64,000 nt of DNA from Paragemmobacter amnigenus (GTDB taxonomy: Bacteria > Pseudomonadota > Alphaproteobacteria > Rhodobacterales > Rhodobacteraceae): contig NZ_JAAATX020000006.1 in NCBI RefSeq assembly GCF_009908265.2, positions 186,001-250,000 of the forward strand, written 5' to 3'. Both the position numbers and the translations under genes were made by a program. Shown piece after piece: positions 9,065-18,493 of this stretch; position 1 is the first letter of the stretch, and each line of letters starts with the position of its first letter. The notes under the pieces were generated by a model. The model was not told the DNA's origin, did no database searches, and worked only from the letters and a program-made list of their open reading frames with translations.

Positions 9065-9952
9065 ATGCAAACTCCTTCAGCGACCTCTAGTGCTCTAGCA
9101 GTCATTCCTTACGAGATGCGGCGGCATGCGATTGAAACCCTTTCACTCGATGCACTGCACTGGCCACTTGGCCGTCCTGATCGATTGCTCGAGGCGACAG
9201 TGTCTGAGATGGGGCCGCAGGACCACATAGTCACCTATCCGACCACCGCACTATATCTACGACGCCACAGGGGGCTGCGGGCCCACCTGTCTATCGTAAT
9301 CGTAGAACCTGACGCCATACACGCCAAGCACGTTTGGCTTGCAGCGATCTTCTTTTGGCGCTTCCACCGCATCCTTACCCGCAACACTCTACTGTTACGC
9401 TGGATACCGAATGCCAGACTCTTCGTTTTCGGTGGTACCCAGATTGCGAATCCGTCGACCACGCGAACGGACAAGACCCGACACCTGTCGGTCATCGCCT
9501 CGGCAAAACGTGATCTCGAAGGCCATCGCCTACGGCACACGATCATTGCCGCGCTTCGCGAACGCTGTATAGCGGCGGATATCCTTGGTCGCGGCTATGC
9601 CCCGTTTGGCCAAAAGGAAGACGGCCTCGCCCCCTATCAATATTCTATCATTATAGAAAACGTCCGCGAAAAATCCTACTTCACCGAGAAGCTGGTAGAT
9701 GCCCTGCTCTGCCGCACGATCCCCATCTACTGGGGTGCTCCAGACATTGACTGCTACTTCGACCCTGCCGGCATGATCATTGTCACGTCGGCGGACGAAA
9801 TATTGACCGCTGCGGCCAACCTACCCGAAATTCCGTCCCCAGACATGAAGCGAGCAGCAGAGCGAAACCGCGAAATCGCGCTGCGGTATGCAGATCTAGA
9901 CCAGCGTATTGCTGCGGCCGTCCTTGCTCCTCTCAAGGCAACGGCCCCCTGA
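9065..9952 (+). CDS. Glycosyltransferase family 10 (fucosyltransferase-like)
   Basis: The C-terminal half of this 295-residue protein has the GT10 donor-binding signature. The segment YSIIIENVREKSYFTEK is followed by LVDALLCRTIPIYWGAP and a YFDPAGMI block, matching the FxxxFENS...YxTEK...PVYxGxP pattern of alpha-1,3/4-fucosyltransferases. The N-terminal 150 residues resemble the acceptor domain only loosely. GT10 enzymes use GDP-L-fucose or other GDP-6-deoxyhexoses, which gmd and fcl in this locus can provide. The gene is less GC-rich than its neighbours and ends in a 20-base convergent overlap with the broken GT2 gene. It could use a different GDP-sugar. Confidence 0.8.
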   Translation: MQTPSATSSALAVIPYEMRRHAIETLSLDALHWPLGRPDRLLEATVSEMGPQDHIVTYPTTALYLRRHRGLRAHLSIVIVEPDAIHAKHVWLAAIFFWRFHRILTRNTLLLRWIPNARLFVFGGTQIANPSTTRTDKTRHLSVIASAKRDLEGHRLRHTIIAALRERCIAADILGRGYAPFGQKEDGLAPYQYSIIIENVREKSYFTEKLVDALLCRTIPIYWGAPDIDCYFDPAGMIIVTSADEILTAAANLPEIPSPDMKRAAERNREIALRYADLDQRIAAAVLAPLKATAP

Positions 9953-10826
9953 TCCAGCGACCCAGAATGCGATTCCAACGATGTGTGGTATGTGCTTCGG
10001 ACGTTTTCCAGCACAGAAGGAAATACGCAAGCCGACCCTTCAGGCCATGAACGGGCAACATGTCCCGCTTGCCCCAGAGCGCACGGAAGTAGTCCACACG
10101 CGCGCGCAGCATCTGACCCGCTGTCTTGGGTCCATAGACCTTCTTGGACCGAGGATTGGGCACAACATAGATTTCGCTGCCTTCGACGGGGACGATCTCT
10201 CTACGCAGCAGAAACATCAGCACGATCATTCTGTCCCCGCCCTATGCGTCAGGGAACAGTCGGAATGCCTCGTCGATACGTTCCTGCGCGACATCGCTGC
10301 GATAAAGCCCATAGAACCATGACGGCGGAAAGGCAATCTGCCTGAACCCGCGTCCGAACCGTCCATAAGTTGCAAGATCGAGAACGTCGCGGTTCACTGG
10401 CAGAAAACTGCCCCGAGCATGCTTGCCCGCCACCTTTGGCACGGCCAACGCCGCGTGCGGTTCCGCTTCCAGCGCCGCGACGGCATGGGTCAGGAAATCG
10501 TCGTTGATCGCATCATCGGCCGCCAGCAGCAAAAGGTATTTCGATCGCCCCGCCAGAAAACGCCGGGCCCGGGCAAAATTCTCGACCACCGGAAGCAAAC
10601 GCCCTGACGGGACACAATGAAACCGCGGGTCGGTCCTGCAGAATTCCTCGACGATCTTGCGCGTATCGTCCGTGGATGCATTCTCGAACACGAAGAACTC
10701 GGCATCGGCAAAGGTCTGTCGCGCCAGGCTCTGAAGGCTTTCCAGAATGGTCGCCGCTCCGTTATGCACCGGCAATCCCACACTGACCGTGCAGCGCGCG
10801 CGCTCGGGTATTTCGGTCCAGTTCAC
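9933..10826 (-). pseudogene. Family 2 glycosyltransferase interrupted by an in-frame amber codon
   Basis: A GTG at 10826, overlapping the TGA of the upstream gene (GTGA), opens a GT-A fold. It has SVGLPVHNGAATILESLQSL near the N-terminus, then ENASTDDT, NFARARRFL and the acidic motif AADDAINDDF. The frame meets TAG at 10242-10244 (codon 195), directly after RLFPDA. It then continues without any frame change as GGDRMIVLMFLLRREIV for about 102 more residues to a TGA at 9933. Related GT2 enzymes often have Trp-Gly-x-Asp at this point, so the TAG is most simply a TGG (Trp) codon mutated by one base. The result is a truncated 194-residue protein unless the amber is suppressed, the C-terminal part restarts at ATG 10229, or the base is a sequencing error. 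Confidence 0.75.
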
Positions 10827-12118
10827 AGGCTTTCCCCGCTGTTCACCGCTGCGGCCCGCATCTTGACCCGTGTCCAGGCCGCCCTGCGCGAACATGTACC
10901 GGATGCGACCGCGAGCCCGTCATCCGCAAGAAGGGTGTCATAGATCCGCGCCGCCACTTCGATGTCAGACCGCCCGTCCAGCAAGGCCGCAACCTTGACT
11001 TGCGACAGACGGTCGCCAAACTTTACCAGCATCGCAGCCATCTTCTGCGGACCAATACGGTGTAACCGCCGCTCCAGCCCGCCCAGAGGGGACAGCGCCC
11101 GGTCCAGTTCCGTCACACTTCCGCTCGTGACGGCATAGCCCCGCAGAAGCCGCAACATGTCGGTGCGCTCTGCGGCTGTCAGACGGCTCATGTTCCGAAG
11201 GATGTATTGGTACCAGCCACGGTAGGAAGGCCGCGGTGCGCTTGGCCCGATCACATTCCGAACCGTTTCGAGTGTCATGAAGAAAGCAGCCGGCACCCCC
11301 ATTCCGACAAAACCCGCGTCCTGCACGCTATCCTTTTCCGCCTCTTTCTCGAATCGGTTTGCAGGGCTCGTGTCCGATACAACCTCCGGCCCGCCTGCCG
11401 CCGACCCGGTCACATGGCTCTGGTGTGAATTGCCCGTGCTCGCCTTGCTATAGCCGCTGACCGAGAAGGGATGGGCGACATGCAGGTGACGACCCCCGGT
11501 CAGGACAGCAAGGAATGTAAAGAAGAAATCGGGGACCTTGCTTCGAAAGAACGGCTGCCCCACGGGCGTCAGGCTATCCAGAAACGCGCGCGACACGGCG
11601 CCATGATACAGCGCGGGATAGGAGCCGGGCCAATACATGTTTCCCGCGAGGAGCATCCTGCGCCATCGTGTGGTGTGGCTCGGCGTTACAGTGCCGAAAC
11701 AGCTTCGCCTCGACAATCTGGCGCGCCCCGCCCTGCCACCACCCTGCAATTCGGGCCAACCGAAGGTCGGCAGGCTCCAGCTGAGCGAATCGGGCCTTTC
11801 CCGTTCCAGCAGCTTTCGCAGCAACCCGAACTGTCGGGGCAACAATCCGTCATCGTCCCCGATGAAAACGACATAGTCGCCGCTGCTGTGGTCAAGCCCG
11901 CATTGGAAATTCTCGCGCATCGACACCCTGCGACCCGGATTTGCGACAACCACACGCGGATCCTTCAGGCCTGACAGGAACGCTCCGGTACCATCGCTGC
12001 AGGCATTGTCGCTCACGACGATTTCCAGATCGGGGTCATCGATGGCAAGCACGGTGGCAAGAGAGTGCTTCAGATAGGGCAGGCGTTCCCGCGTCGGGAT
12101 GATCACACTGATCTTCAC
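10823..12118 (-). CDS. Family 2 glycosyltransferase
   Basis: This 431-residue protein has a GT-A domain at its N-terminus: [39 protein letters not shown] and the DXD-like [10 protein letters not shown] at about residues 85-95. The C-terminal 200 residues are mostly helical and do not match a domain I recognise. The start is GTG at 12118; no clear ribosome-binding site is seen. It overlaps the following broken GT2 gene by four bases, so the two form an operon on the minus strand, divergent from rfbF. The 191-base gap to rfbF (12119-12309) should hold both promoters. Sugar donor and acceptor are unknown. Confidence 0.85.
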   Translation of the reverse strand: MKISVIIPTRERLPYLKHSLATVLAIDDPDLEIVVSDNACSDGTGAFLSGLKDPRVVVANPGRRVSMRENFQCGLDHSSGDYVVFIGDDDGLLPRQFGLLRKLLERERPDSLSWSLPTFGWPELQGGGRAGRARLSRRSCFGTVTPSHTTRWRRMLLAGNMYWPGSYPALYHGAVSRAFLDSLTPVGQPFFRSKVPDFFFTFLAVLTGGRHLHVAHPFSVSGYSKASTGNSHQSHVTGSAAGGPEVVSDTSPANRFEKEAEKDSVQDAGFVGMGVPAAFFMTLETVRNVIGPSAPRPSYRGWYQYILRNMSRLTAAERTDMLRLLRGYAVTSGSVTELDRALSPLGGLERRLHRIGPQKMAAMLVKFGDRLSQVKVAALLDGRSDIEVAARIYDTLLADDGLAVASGTCSRRAAWTRVKMRAAAVNSGESL

Positions 12119-12309
12119 TCATAAAACCCGGACAAAGCCGGCGATGGCGCTCAGGCACCAAAACCGGACACAACTCGCACAAACAGACCAAAGTGGTTAT
12201 CTGCGTATTCCCCTTCCTGCGCAACTTGCTTTATCAGGGATCGCAAAGCAGGGCGCAGAGGCCGTGCGGGATTGTCAGTGACTTATCTTACGTCAGGCAG
12301 AGCATCGAA

Positions 12310-13077
12310 ATGAAAGCCGTCATCCTTGCAGGTGGACTAGGGACACGGATCAGCGAAGAGTCGCATCTGCGCCCGAAACCCATGATCGAGATCGGCGGCC
12401 GCCCGATCCTTTGGCACATCATGAAGATCTACGGCTCCCACGGCATAACCGACTTCGTGATCTGCTGCGGATACAAGGGCTATGTGATCAAGGAATACTT
12501 CGCCAACTACTTCCTGCACATGTCCGACGTGACCTTCGACATGGCCGAGAACCGGATGGAAGTGCACCACCGCAAGGCCGAACCCTGGCGCGTCACGCTG
12601 GTGGATACGGGCGAGTCGACGATGACCGGCGGGCGTCTGCGCCGTGTGGCGGATTATATCGACGGCACATTCTGCATGACCTATGGCGACGGTGTTGCGG
12701 ATGTGGACGTCACGGCGCTCGTCGCACGCCACCGCGAGGCGGGGCTCGAGGCGACGGTAACCGCAATCCAGCCGCCGGGCCGCTATGGCGCGCTCGACAT
12801 TGCCGAGGGTCGCGTGACGCGGTTTCTGGAAAAGCCGGTCGGTGACGGCCAATGGATCAACGGTGGTTTCTTCGTCTGCGAACCCTCGGTCCTGCGCCGC
12901 ATTTCGGGCGATGCGACACCGTGGGAATCCGAGCCGCTGGAAAGACTTGCCGCCGACGGGCAACTTTGCGTCTACCGTCACGGCGGTTTCTGGGCGGCGA
13001 TGGACACCTTGCGCGACAAGAACCAGCTCGAGGAGTTGTGGCGCGGCAACCGGGCGCCGTGGAAGGTCTGGTCCTGA
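12310..13077 (+). CDS. rfbF: Glucose-1-phosphate cytidylyltransferase
   Basis: RfbF makes CDP-glucose from CTP and glucose-1-phosphate, the first step to CDP-activated 6-deoxy sugars. The 255-residue protein has the nucleotide-binding motif [34 protein letters not shown], the metal motif [10 protein letters not shown] (around residues 126-135), [18 protein letters not shown], and the C-terminal [16 protein letters not shown]. Length and motifs are standard. It starts a tightly packed operon (rfbF, rfbG, epimerase, reductase, methyltransferase, CmcI-like) that runs into gmd. Confidence 0.95.
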   Translation: MKAVILAGGLGTRISEESHLRPKPMIEIGGRPILWHIMKIYGSHGITDFVICCGYKGYVIKEYFANYFLHMSDVTFDMAENRMEVHHRKAEPWRVTLVDTGESTMTGGRLRRVADYIDGTFCMTYGDGVADVDVTALVARHREAGLEATVTAIQPPGRYGALDIAEGRVTRFLEKPVGDGQWINGGFFVCEPSVLRRISGDATPWESEPLERLAADGQLCVYRHGGFWAAMDTLRDKNQLEELWRGNRAPWKVWS

Positions 13078-13080
13078 CCG

Positions 13081-14133
13081 ATGGCGGGGTTCTGGTCCGG
13101 CAAGCGCGTTCTGGTCACCGGCCATACCGGCTTCAAGGGAAGCTGGCTGTCCGAGATGCTGCTGTCCCGGGGCGCGCAGGTGGCGGGCCTCGCCCTTCCG
13201 CCCGATACGCGCCCTGCCCTGTTCGACCAACTGGACCTTGCCGCACGCATGGACCATCTAGCAGGTGACATCCGCGATCCGGTCCTCGTGGCCGCAAGAC
13301 TGCGCGAGGTGCAGCCCGAGGTTGTCCTGCATCTTGCCGCACAGCCGCTCGTCCGGCGGTCCTACCGCGACCCGCTGGAGACCTGGTCCACCAATGTGAT
13401 GGGAACCGCCCATGTGCTCGAGGCGGTGCGCGCTCTCGACACGCCCTGCGCGGTGGTGGTCGTCACGACCGACAAGGTCTACGAGAACCGCGAATGGGAA
13501 CACCCCTATCGCGAAACGGACCCGCTGGGCGGCCACGATCCCTATTCCGCGTCCAAGGCGGGAACGGAACTCGTCGCTGCAAGCTGGCGCAAGGCATTCT
13601 TCACGGCGGGCCCCGTGCGTCTGGCCACGGCCCGTGCGGGCAACGTGATCGGCGGCGGGGACTGGTCCGAGGACCGGATCCTGCCCGATCTCGCCCGCGC
13701 CTTCGCGGCGGGTCGCGCGCTGCCCGTCCGCAACCGCCACGCTGTCAGGCCATGGCAGCATGTGCTCGATCCGCTCGCCGGTTACCTGCTGCTGGCCGAA
13801 CGCCTGTCCGGCCCCGACGCCGCCCGCTTCGAGGATGGCTTCAACTTCGGTCCCGAACCCGCAGACCAGCGCAGCGTCGGCGACCTGGTGCAAGAGGCGC
13901 GGCGGCATTGGGCCGGTGAATGGTCCGATGCAACCGATCCCGCCGCCCCGCACGAGGCGGGCCGCCTTGCCCTGTCCATCGAACGCGCGCGCCTGATGCT
14001 CGGCTGGCAGCCGCGCTGGGACTTTGCCCGCGCCGTCGCGGAAACCGTGGGCTGGTATCGCGACGTCGCGACCGGCGCGGATCCGGCCGCGCGTGTGCGG
14101 GACCAGATTGCCGGTTTCGGGGAAGCAGAATGA
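13081..14133 (+). CDS. rfbG: CDP-glucose 4,6-dehydratase
   Basis: RfbG is an extended short-chain dehydrogenase that converts CDP-D-glucose to CDP-4-keto-6-deoxy-D-glucose. The 350-residue protein has the NAD-binding motif VTGHTGFKGSWL at residues 11-22, HLAAQPLVRRSY, VVTTDKVYENREW with the catalytic Thr-Asp-Lys, and the YSASK active-site Tyr/Lys. AGNVIGGGDWSEDRILPD is characteristic of this family. It begins 3 bases after rfbF and ends in an ATGA overlap with the epimerase. Confidence 0.95.
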   Translation: MAGFWSGKRVLVTGHTGFKGSWLSEMLLSRGAQVAGLALPPDTRPALFDQLDLAARMDHLAGDIRDPVLVAARLREVQPEVVLHLAAQPLVRRSYRDPLETWSTNVMGTAHVLEAVRALDTPCAVVVVTTDKVYENREWEHPYRETDPLGGHDPYSASKAGTELVAASWRKAFFTAGPVRLATARAGNVIGGGDWSEDRILPDLARAFAAGRALPVRNRHAVRPWQHVLDPLAGYLLLAERLSGPDAARFEDGFNFGPEPADQRSVGDLVQEARRHWAGEWSDATDPAAPHEAGRLALSIERARLMLGWQPRWDFARAVAETVGWYRDVATGADPAARVRDQIAGFGEAE

Positions 14134-14690
14134 AATTCACCGAACTGCCCCTTTCGGGGGCTTATCTGATCGACATCGAACCCCGCGGCGATGAACGGGG
14201 GCTTTTTGCCCGCGTCTTCTGCACCGAGGAATTCGGGCGACACGGCCTCGCCACCCGCTGGGCGCAGTGCAACACGTCATTCAGCGCCAGATGCGGCACG
14301 GTGCGCGGCATGCATTTCCAGCGCCCACCACATGCCGAAGTGAAACTCGTCCGCTGCACTGCGGGCGCGATCTTCGATGCCATCGTGGATATGCGCGCGG
14401 GATCGCCAACTTACGGGCAATGGACCGGTGTAAACCTGGATGCGGAAAACCGCAGAATGCTGTATGTCCCCGAGGGCTTTGCGCACGGGTTCCAGACCCT
14501 CGTTGATGGCACGGAAATCCACTACATGGTCTCTGCCCCGTACAGTCCGCAAGCCGAAGGGGGACTGCGGCACGATGACCCCGCCATCGGAATCCGTTGG
14601 CCATTTCCCGTCACCGTCGTCTCGGAACGTGACCTGGATCATCCGGACTTTGCACTCCAAGCGCCCCTCACGATCGAAGGTCGGCTGTAA
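14130..14690 (+). CDS. dTDP-4-dehydrorhamnose 3,5-epimerase family protein (probably acts on a CDP-sugar)
   Basis: This 186-residue RmlC-fold cupin has DERGLFARVF, the active-site segment RGMHFQRPPHAEVKLVRC with catalytic His62, and the PEGFAHGFQTL motif. RmlC epimerises C3 and C5 of a 4-keto-6-deoxyhexose. Because it sits between rfbG and a reductase, its substrate is likely CDP-4-keto-6-deoxyglucose rather than the dTDP sugar. A second, separate rfbC at 50361 belongs to a complete rhamnose operon and should do the dTDP reaction. Whether this copy epimerises at one or both carbons cannot be read from the sequence. Confidence 0.85.
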   Translation: MKFTELPLSGAYLIDIEPRGDERGLFARVFCTEEFGRHGLATRWAQCNTSFSARCGTVRGMHFQRPPHAEVKLVRCTAGAIFDAIVDMRAGSPTYGQWTGVNLDAENRRMLYVPEGFAHGFQTLVDGTEIHYMVSAPYSPQAEGGLRHDDPAIGIRWPFPVTVVSERDLDHPDFALQAPLTIEGRL

Positions 14691-15526
14691 TGCGCATCCT
14701 TCTTACCGGAGCGACAGGCTTTGTCGGCCGACAGGTTGCGCGGCATCTGGTGGACCTTGGCCAATCGCCGGTCTGCCTTGTCCGCCCGGGAAAAGAGGCG
14801 CCGGACGGTCTGCAGACGATCGCCTGCGACGACCTCTTCGCGCTGGATGCAGCCGCATGGCGGCTGCTGCTCGACGGCTTCGATACCATTATCCATACCG
14901 CATGGTACACCGAACCCGGCAAGTATCTGCAATCGCCCCGCAACCTGTCGTGCCTTGCAGGCACCCTGAGAATGGCCGAGGCGGCCATGGATGCGGGTGT
15001 GCGCCGCATCGTCGGGATCGGCACCTGCTTCGAATACGACCTGTCGCGGGGCTATCTGGCGACGACCTCGCCGCTCGGACCCGAAACCCCCTATGCCATG
15101 GCCAAGGCAGCATGCTGGCAGACCCTTCAATCGGTCCTGCCGACTGCCGGCCTATCCTTTGCCTGGTGCCGGCTCTTCTATCTTCACGGCGAGGGCGAGC
15201 ATGCCAACCGACTCGTGCCATATCTGCATTCCGCGCTGTCCGAAGGCAGGACGGCAGAACTCACATCCGGCCGCCAGATCCGGGACTTCCTCGACGTGTC
15301 GGAGGCCGGGCGTCGTATCGCCGCCGTCGCGCTGTCCGACATGACGGGGGCGATCAACATCTGCTCGGGTCGCGGCCAGACCGTCGCCGAACTTGCCACG
15401 GCGGTTGCAGAACGGTATGGCCGCACGGACCTTCTCCGTTTCGGAGCCCGCCCAGACAATCTCACCGATCCCCCCTGCGTGATCGGCGAGCCCACTCCGA
15501 TCAAAGAGGCCACGAGTGAGCGTTGA
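14690..15526 (+). CDS. NAD-dependent epimerase/dehydratase family sugar-nucleotide reductase
   Basis: This 278-residue extended SDR starts at an ATG sharing its first base with the TAA of the epimerase. It has the dinucleotide-binding motif ILLTGATGFVGRQVARHL, HTAWYTEP, GIGTCFEYD and a YAMAKAACW Tyr/Lys pair. It resembles the 4-keto-reductases that follow rfbF/rfbG and an epimerase in O-antigen clusters, so it probably reduces the C4 ketone of the CDP-6-deoxyhexose. Specificity cannot be assigned. The next gene's GTG overlaps its last 11 bases. Confidence 0.85.
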   Translation: MRILLTGATGFVGRQVARHLVDLGQSPVCLVRPGKEAPDGLQTIACDDLFALDAAAWRLLLDGFDTIIHTAWYTEPGKYLQSPRNLSCLAGTLRMAEAAMDAGVRRIVGIGTCFEYDLSRGYLATTSPLGPETPYAMAKAACWQTLQSVLPTAGLSFAWCRLFYLHGEGEHANRLVPYLHSALSEGRTAELTSGRQIRDFLDVSEAGRRIAAVALSDMTGAINICSGRGQTVAELATAVAERYGRTDLLRFGARPDNLTDPPCVIGEPTPIKEATSER

Positions 15527-16574
15527 ACGCGAGTTGTATCGCCAGACAGCCTTTCCGCTGTTCCAGAACCGGCTTTACGAAAGCCGTGACGCCGCGCGCA
15601 ACTGCCCGAAAGCCGACATTCGACTGGTCGAGGACCTTTCGACCGGTCTCGTCCGGAACGCCGCCTTCGATGCGGCGATCATGGATTACGACAGCTTCTA
15701 CAACAACGAACAAAGCCTGAGCGCCGCCTTCCAAGACCATCTCGCCCGTGTGGCGGGCCTGATCGAAACCACGATGGGCAACCAGCGGCTGGTCGAGGTC
15801 GGCTGCGGCAAGGGAACCTTCCTCGAACTGATGCTGGCGCGGGGGGCCGATCTTGTCGGATACGATCCGACCTATGAAGGTTCCAACCCCCGCGTCCGGC
15901 GCGAGTATTTTTCCGAAGACCTCGGTATCCGCGGCGACGGGCTGATCCTGCGCCACGTGCTCGAACATATCGAGGATCCGGTATCCTTCCTGTTCCGCCT
16001 TGCCGCCGCCAACGGGAATCGCGGTCTGATCTATATCGAGGTGCCCTGCTTCGACTGGATATGCCGCAAGCGTGCATGGTTCGACATCTTCTACGAACAT
16101 GTGAACTATTTCCGGCTTGGCGACTTCCGGCGGATTTTCGGCCGCCTGCTTCATGCCGGCCACGGCTTCGGTGGCCAGTATCTCCAGATCGTGGGGGATC
16201 TTTCCACGCTGCGCAGGCCCGAACGCGACCTTGCCGACGCGGCGGATTTTCCGACCGATTTCATCCAGCACCTGGCGCAGGAGGCCGGCGCCGAAACCGG
16301 CCCCTGCATCGTCTGGGGCGGCGGTTCCAAGGGCGTCATCTTCTCTCTCCTGCGCGAACGCGCCGGGCACCCCGTCGATCGGGTGATCGACATCAATCCC
16401 GCGAAACAGGGCAAATTCCTGCCTGCCACGGGGCTCGAGGTGCTGTCGCCTGCTGCCGGACTTGCCGGATTGGCGTATGGCACCGTCATAAATGTCATGA
16501 ATCCGAACTACTTGGCGGAAATTCAGTCGCTGGTCGGTCCGGAATTCGTTTGCAAGGGAATGAGTGATGACTGA
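15516..16574 (+). CDS. SAM-dependent C-methyltransferase-like protein
   Basis: The 352-residue protein has a central class I methyltransferase domain: LVEVGCGKGTFLELML at about 92-107 binds SAM, and the LILRHVLEHIEDP block follows. The C-terminal domain (from CIVWGGGSKGVIFSLL near 270, then VIDINPAKQGKFLPATGLEV) is typical of NDP-sugar C-methyltransferases of the TylC3 type. The N-terminal zinc-binding cysteine cluster of that family is not seen; the protein starts directly in the FQNRLYESRDAARNCPKAD region. By position it may methylate a carbon of the CDP-4-keto-6-deoxy sugar, giving a branched sugar. The GTG start at 15516 overlaps the previous gene by 11 bases. Confidence 0.78.
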   Translation: MSVERELYRQTAFPLFQNRLYESRDAARNCPKADIRLVEDLSTGLVRNAAFDAAIMDYDSFYNNEQSLSAAFQDHLARVAGLIETTMGNQRLVEVGCGKGTFLELMLARGADLVGYDPTYEGSNPRVRREYFSEDLGIRGDGLILRHVLEHIEDPVSFLFRLAAANGNRGLIYIEVPCFDWICRKRAWFDIFYEHVNYFRLGDFRRIFGRLLHAGHGFGGQYLQIVGDLSTLRRPERDLADAADFPTDFIQHLAQEAGAETGPCIVWGGGSKGVIFSLLRERAGHPVDRVIDINPAKQGKFLPATGLEVLSPAAGLAGLAYGTVINVMNPNYLAEIQSLVGPEFVCKGMSDD

Positions 16575-17337
16575 ATTCGAACGCGAAGTCGAAACCCGCC
16601 TTGCGGGAGCCGCGCAGAATGCCGACCTGCGGACCGCCGCATCCGGTTTCATGGAGCGCTCCATCGAGGCAAGATATTCCTACAACTGGTTCTGGATGGG
16701 ACGCCCCATCATCCAATACCCGCAGGACATCTGTGCCCTGCAGGAGCTGGTCTGGAAGGTCCGCCCCGATGTGATCGTCGAGACCGGCATCGCACATGGC
16801 GGTTCGCTGGTGCTTTCCGCCTCGCTTCTCGCCATGCTCGACCTCTGCGACGCGACCGAGGCGGGCACCACGCTTGACCCCGCAAGGCCGAAGCGCCGTG
16901 TGGTCGGTGTCGACATCGACATCCGGGAACATAACCGCGCCGCAATCGAGGCGCACCCGATGTCAAAGCGGATCACGATGATCCAGGGATCGTCGGTCGA
17001 CCCCGACATCGTCGCCCGCGTGCGGCAGGAGATCGGGGACGCGGGAACCGTGCTCGTCTGCCTCGATAGCAACCACACCCACGATCACGTGCTGCGGGAA
17101 CTCGAAGCCTATGCGCCGATGGTTACCGTCGGAAGTTATTGCGTCGTGTTCGACACCGTGATCGAGAACCTTCCGTCCGCGATGTATAGCGACCGTCCGT
17201 GGGACGTCGGAGACAACGCCATGACCGGCATGCGCGAATTTCTGTCGCGCAATCCCGGCTTCGAGATCGACCACGCAATGGATGCCAAACTCCAGATTTC
17301 GGTTGCGCCGAACGGGTATCTGCGCCGCACGCGTTGA
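16567..17337 (+). CDS. CmcI-like (cephalosporin hydroxylase family) methyltransferase
   Basis: The 256-residue protein has the CmcI-family layout: [15 protein letters not shown], then [19 protein letters not shown] forming the SAM-binding loop, [13 protein letters not shown] and [15 protein letters not shown]. In polysaccharide loci this family is usually annotated cephalosporin hydroxylase, but the fold is a Rossmann methyltransferase, so O-methylation of a sugar is a plausible role. ATG 16567 is preferred because AAGGG lies 8 bases upstream; GTG 16564 is possible. The start overlaps the previous gene by 8 bases and the gene ends 25 bases before gmd. Confidence 0.8.
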   Translation: MTEFEREVETRLAGAAQNADLRTAASGFMERSIEARYSYNWFWMGRPIIQYPQDICALQELVWKVRPDVIVETGIAHGGSLVLSASLLAMLDLCDATEAGTTLDPARPKRRVVGVDIDIREHNRAAIEAHPMSKRITMIQGSSVDPDIVARVRQEIGDAGTVLVCLDSNHTHDHVLRELEAYAPMVTVGSYCVVFDTVIENLPSAMYSDRPWDVGDNAMTGMREFLSRNPGFEIDHAMDAKLQISVAPNGYLRRTR

Positions 17338-17362
17338 GCGGGCGTTACACAAGGGAACGGCC

Positions 17363-18481
17363 ATGAAACGCGCACTCATCACCGGCATCACCGGACAGGA
17401 CGGCTCCTATCTTGCCGAACTCCTGCTCGAAAAGGGCTACGAGGTGCATGGCATCAAGCGCCGTGCCTCGCTGTTCAACACGGCGCGGATCGACCACATC
17501 TTCCAGGACCCGCACAATCCCGACCCGCGGCTGAAGCTGCATTACGGCGACCTGAGCGACACCTCGAACCTCACCCGCATCCTGCGCGAGGTGGAGCCGG
17601 ACGAGGTCTACAACCTCGGCGCGCAGTCCCATGTCGCGGTCAGCTTCGAAGCGCCGGAATACACTGCGGATGTGGATGCCATCGGCACGCTGCGCCTGCT
17701 CGAGGCGATCCGCTTTCTGGGCTTGGAGAAGAAGGCGCGCTTCTATCAGGCCTCTACGTCAGAACTTTACGGCCTCGTGCAGGAAACCCCCCAGCGCGAG
17801 ACGACGCCCTTCCATCCCCGCAGCCCCTATGCGGTGGCGAAGATGTACGCCTATTGGATCACGGTGAACTACCGCGAGGCCTACGGGATGTATGCCTGCA
17901 ACGGCATCCTCTTCAACCACGAGAGCCCGCGGCGGGGCGAGACCTTCGTGACCCGCAAGATCACCCGCGGCCTGTGCAACATCGCGCAAGGGCTGGAAGA
18001 GTGCCTTTACATGGGCAACATCGATGCGTTGCGCGACTGGGGCCACGCCAAGGATTACGTGCGGATGCAGTGGATGATGCTGCAGCAGGACGCGCCGGAC
18101 GATTTCGTGATCGCCACGGGCGTGCAGTATTCCGTGCGCGAATTCATCCAGTGGACCGCTGCCGAACTGGGCATAAGGCTGCGCTTCGAAGGCGAGGGCG
18201 TGAACGAGGTCGCGGTGGTGGATGCCGTCACCTCGAACAGCGCGCCCGCCGTGAAACCGGGGCAGGTGGTCTTGCGGATCGACCCGCGCTATTTCCGGCC
18301 GGCCGAGGTCGAGACGCTGCTGGGCGATCCGACCAAGGCGCGCGAAAAGCTGGGCTGGACGCCGCAGATCACAGCACAGGAAATGTGCCGCGAGATGGTG
18401 GAACATGACCTGCGTGCGGCCCAGCGTGCCGCTCTGCTGAAACGGCACGGCTACAGCGAACCCGTGGCACTCGAAGGCTGA
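17363..18481 (+). CDS. gmd: GDP-mannose 4,6-dehydratase
   Basis: Gmd converts GDP-D-mannose to GDP-4-keto-6-deoxy-D-mannose, the precursor of GDP-fucose, GDP-rhamnose and GDP-colitose. The 372-residue protein shows [32 protein letters not shown], the catalytic STSELYG with the downstream [10 protein letters not shown] Tyr/Lys, and [20 protein letters not shown] 17363 is chosen because AAGGGA sits 7 bases before it; the frame extends upstream into the previous gene. Substrate supply comes from manC at 7.4 kb. Confidence 0.97.
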   Translation: MKRALITGITGQDGSYLAELLLEKGYEVHGIKRRASLFNTARIDHIFQDPHNPDPRLKLHYGDLSDTSNLTRILREVEPDEVYNLGAQSHVAVSFEAPEYTADVDAIGTLRLLEAIRFLGLEKKARFYQASTSELYGLVQETPQRETTPFHPRSPYAVAKMYAYWITVNYREAYGMYACNGILFNHESPRRGETFVTRKITRGLCNIAQGLEECLYMGNIDALRDWGHAKDYVRMQWMMLQQDAPDDFVIATGVQYSVREFIQWTAAELGIRLRFEGEGVNEVAVVDAVTSNSAPAVKPGQVVLRIDPRYFRPAEVETLLGDPTKAREKLGWTPQITAQEMCREMVEHDLRAAQRAALLKRHGYSEPVALEG

Positions 18482-18493
18482 GGGGGCGCGCGC

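Noticed and set aside
9933-10229. Separate 98-residue gene starting at ATG 10229
   Set aside because: It is in the same frame as the upstream GT2 fragment and only 4 codons past the amber stop, so it is better read as the C-terminal part of one broken gene; restart there is possible.
14130-14690. Assigning this epimerase to dTDP-rhamnose synthesis
   Set aside because: A complete rfbCBDA operon exists at 50361-53681, and this copy is flanked by CDP-sugar genes.
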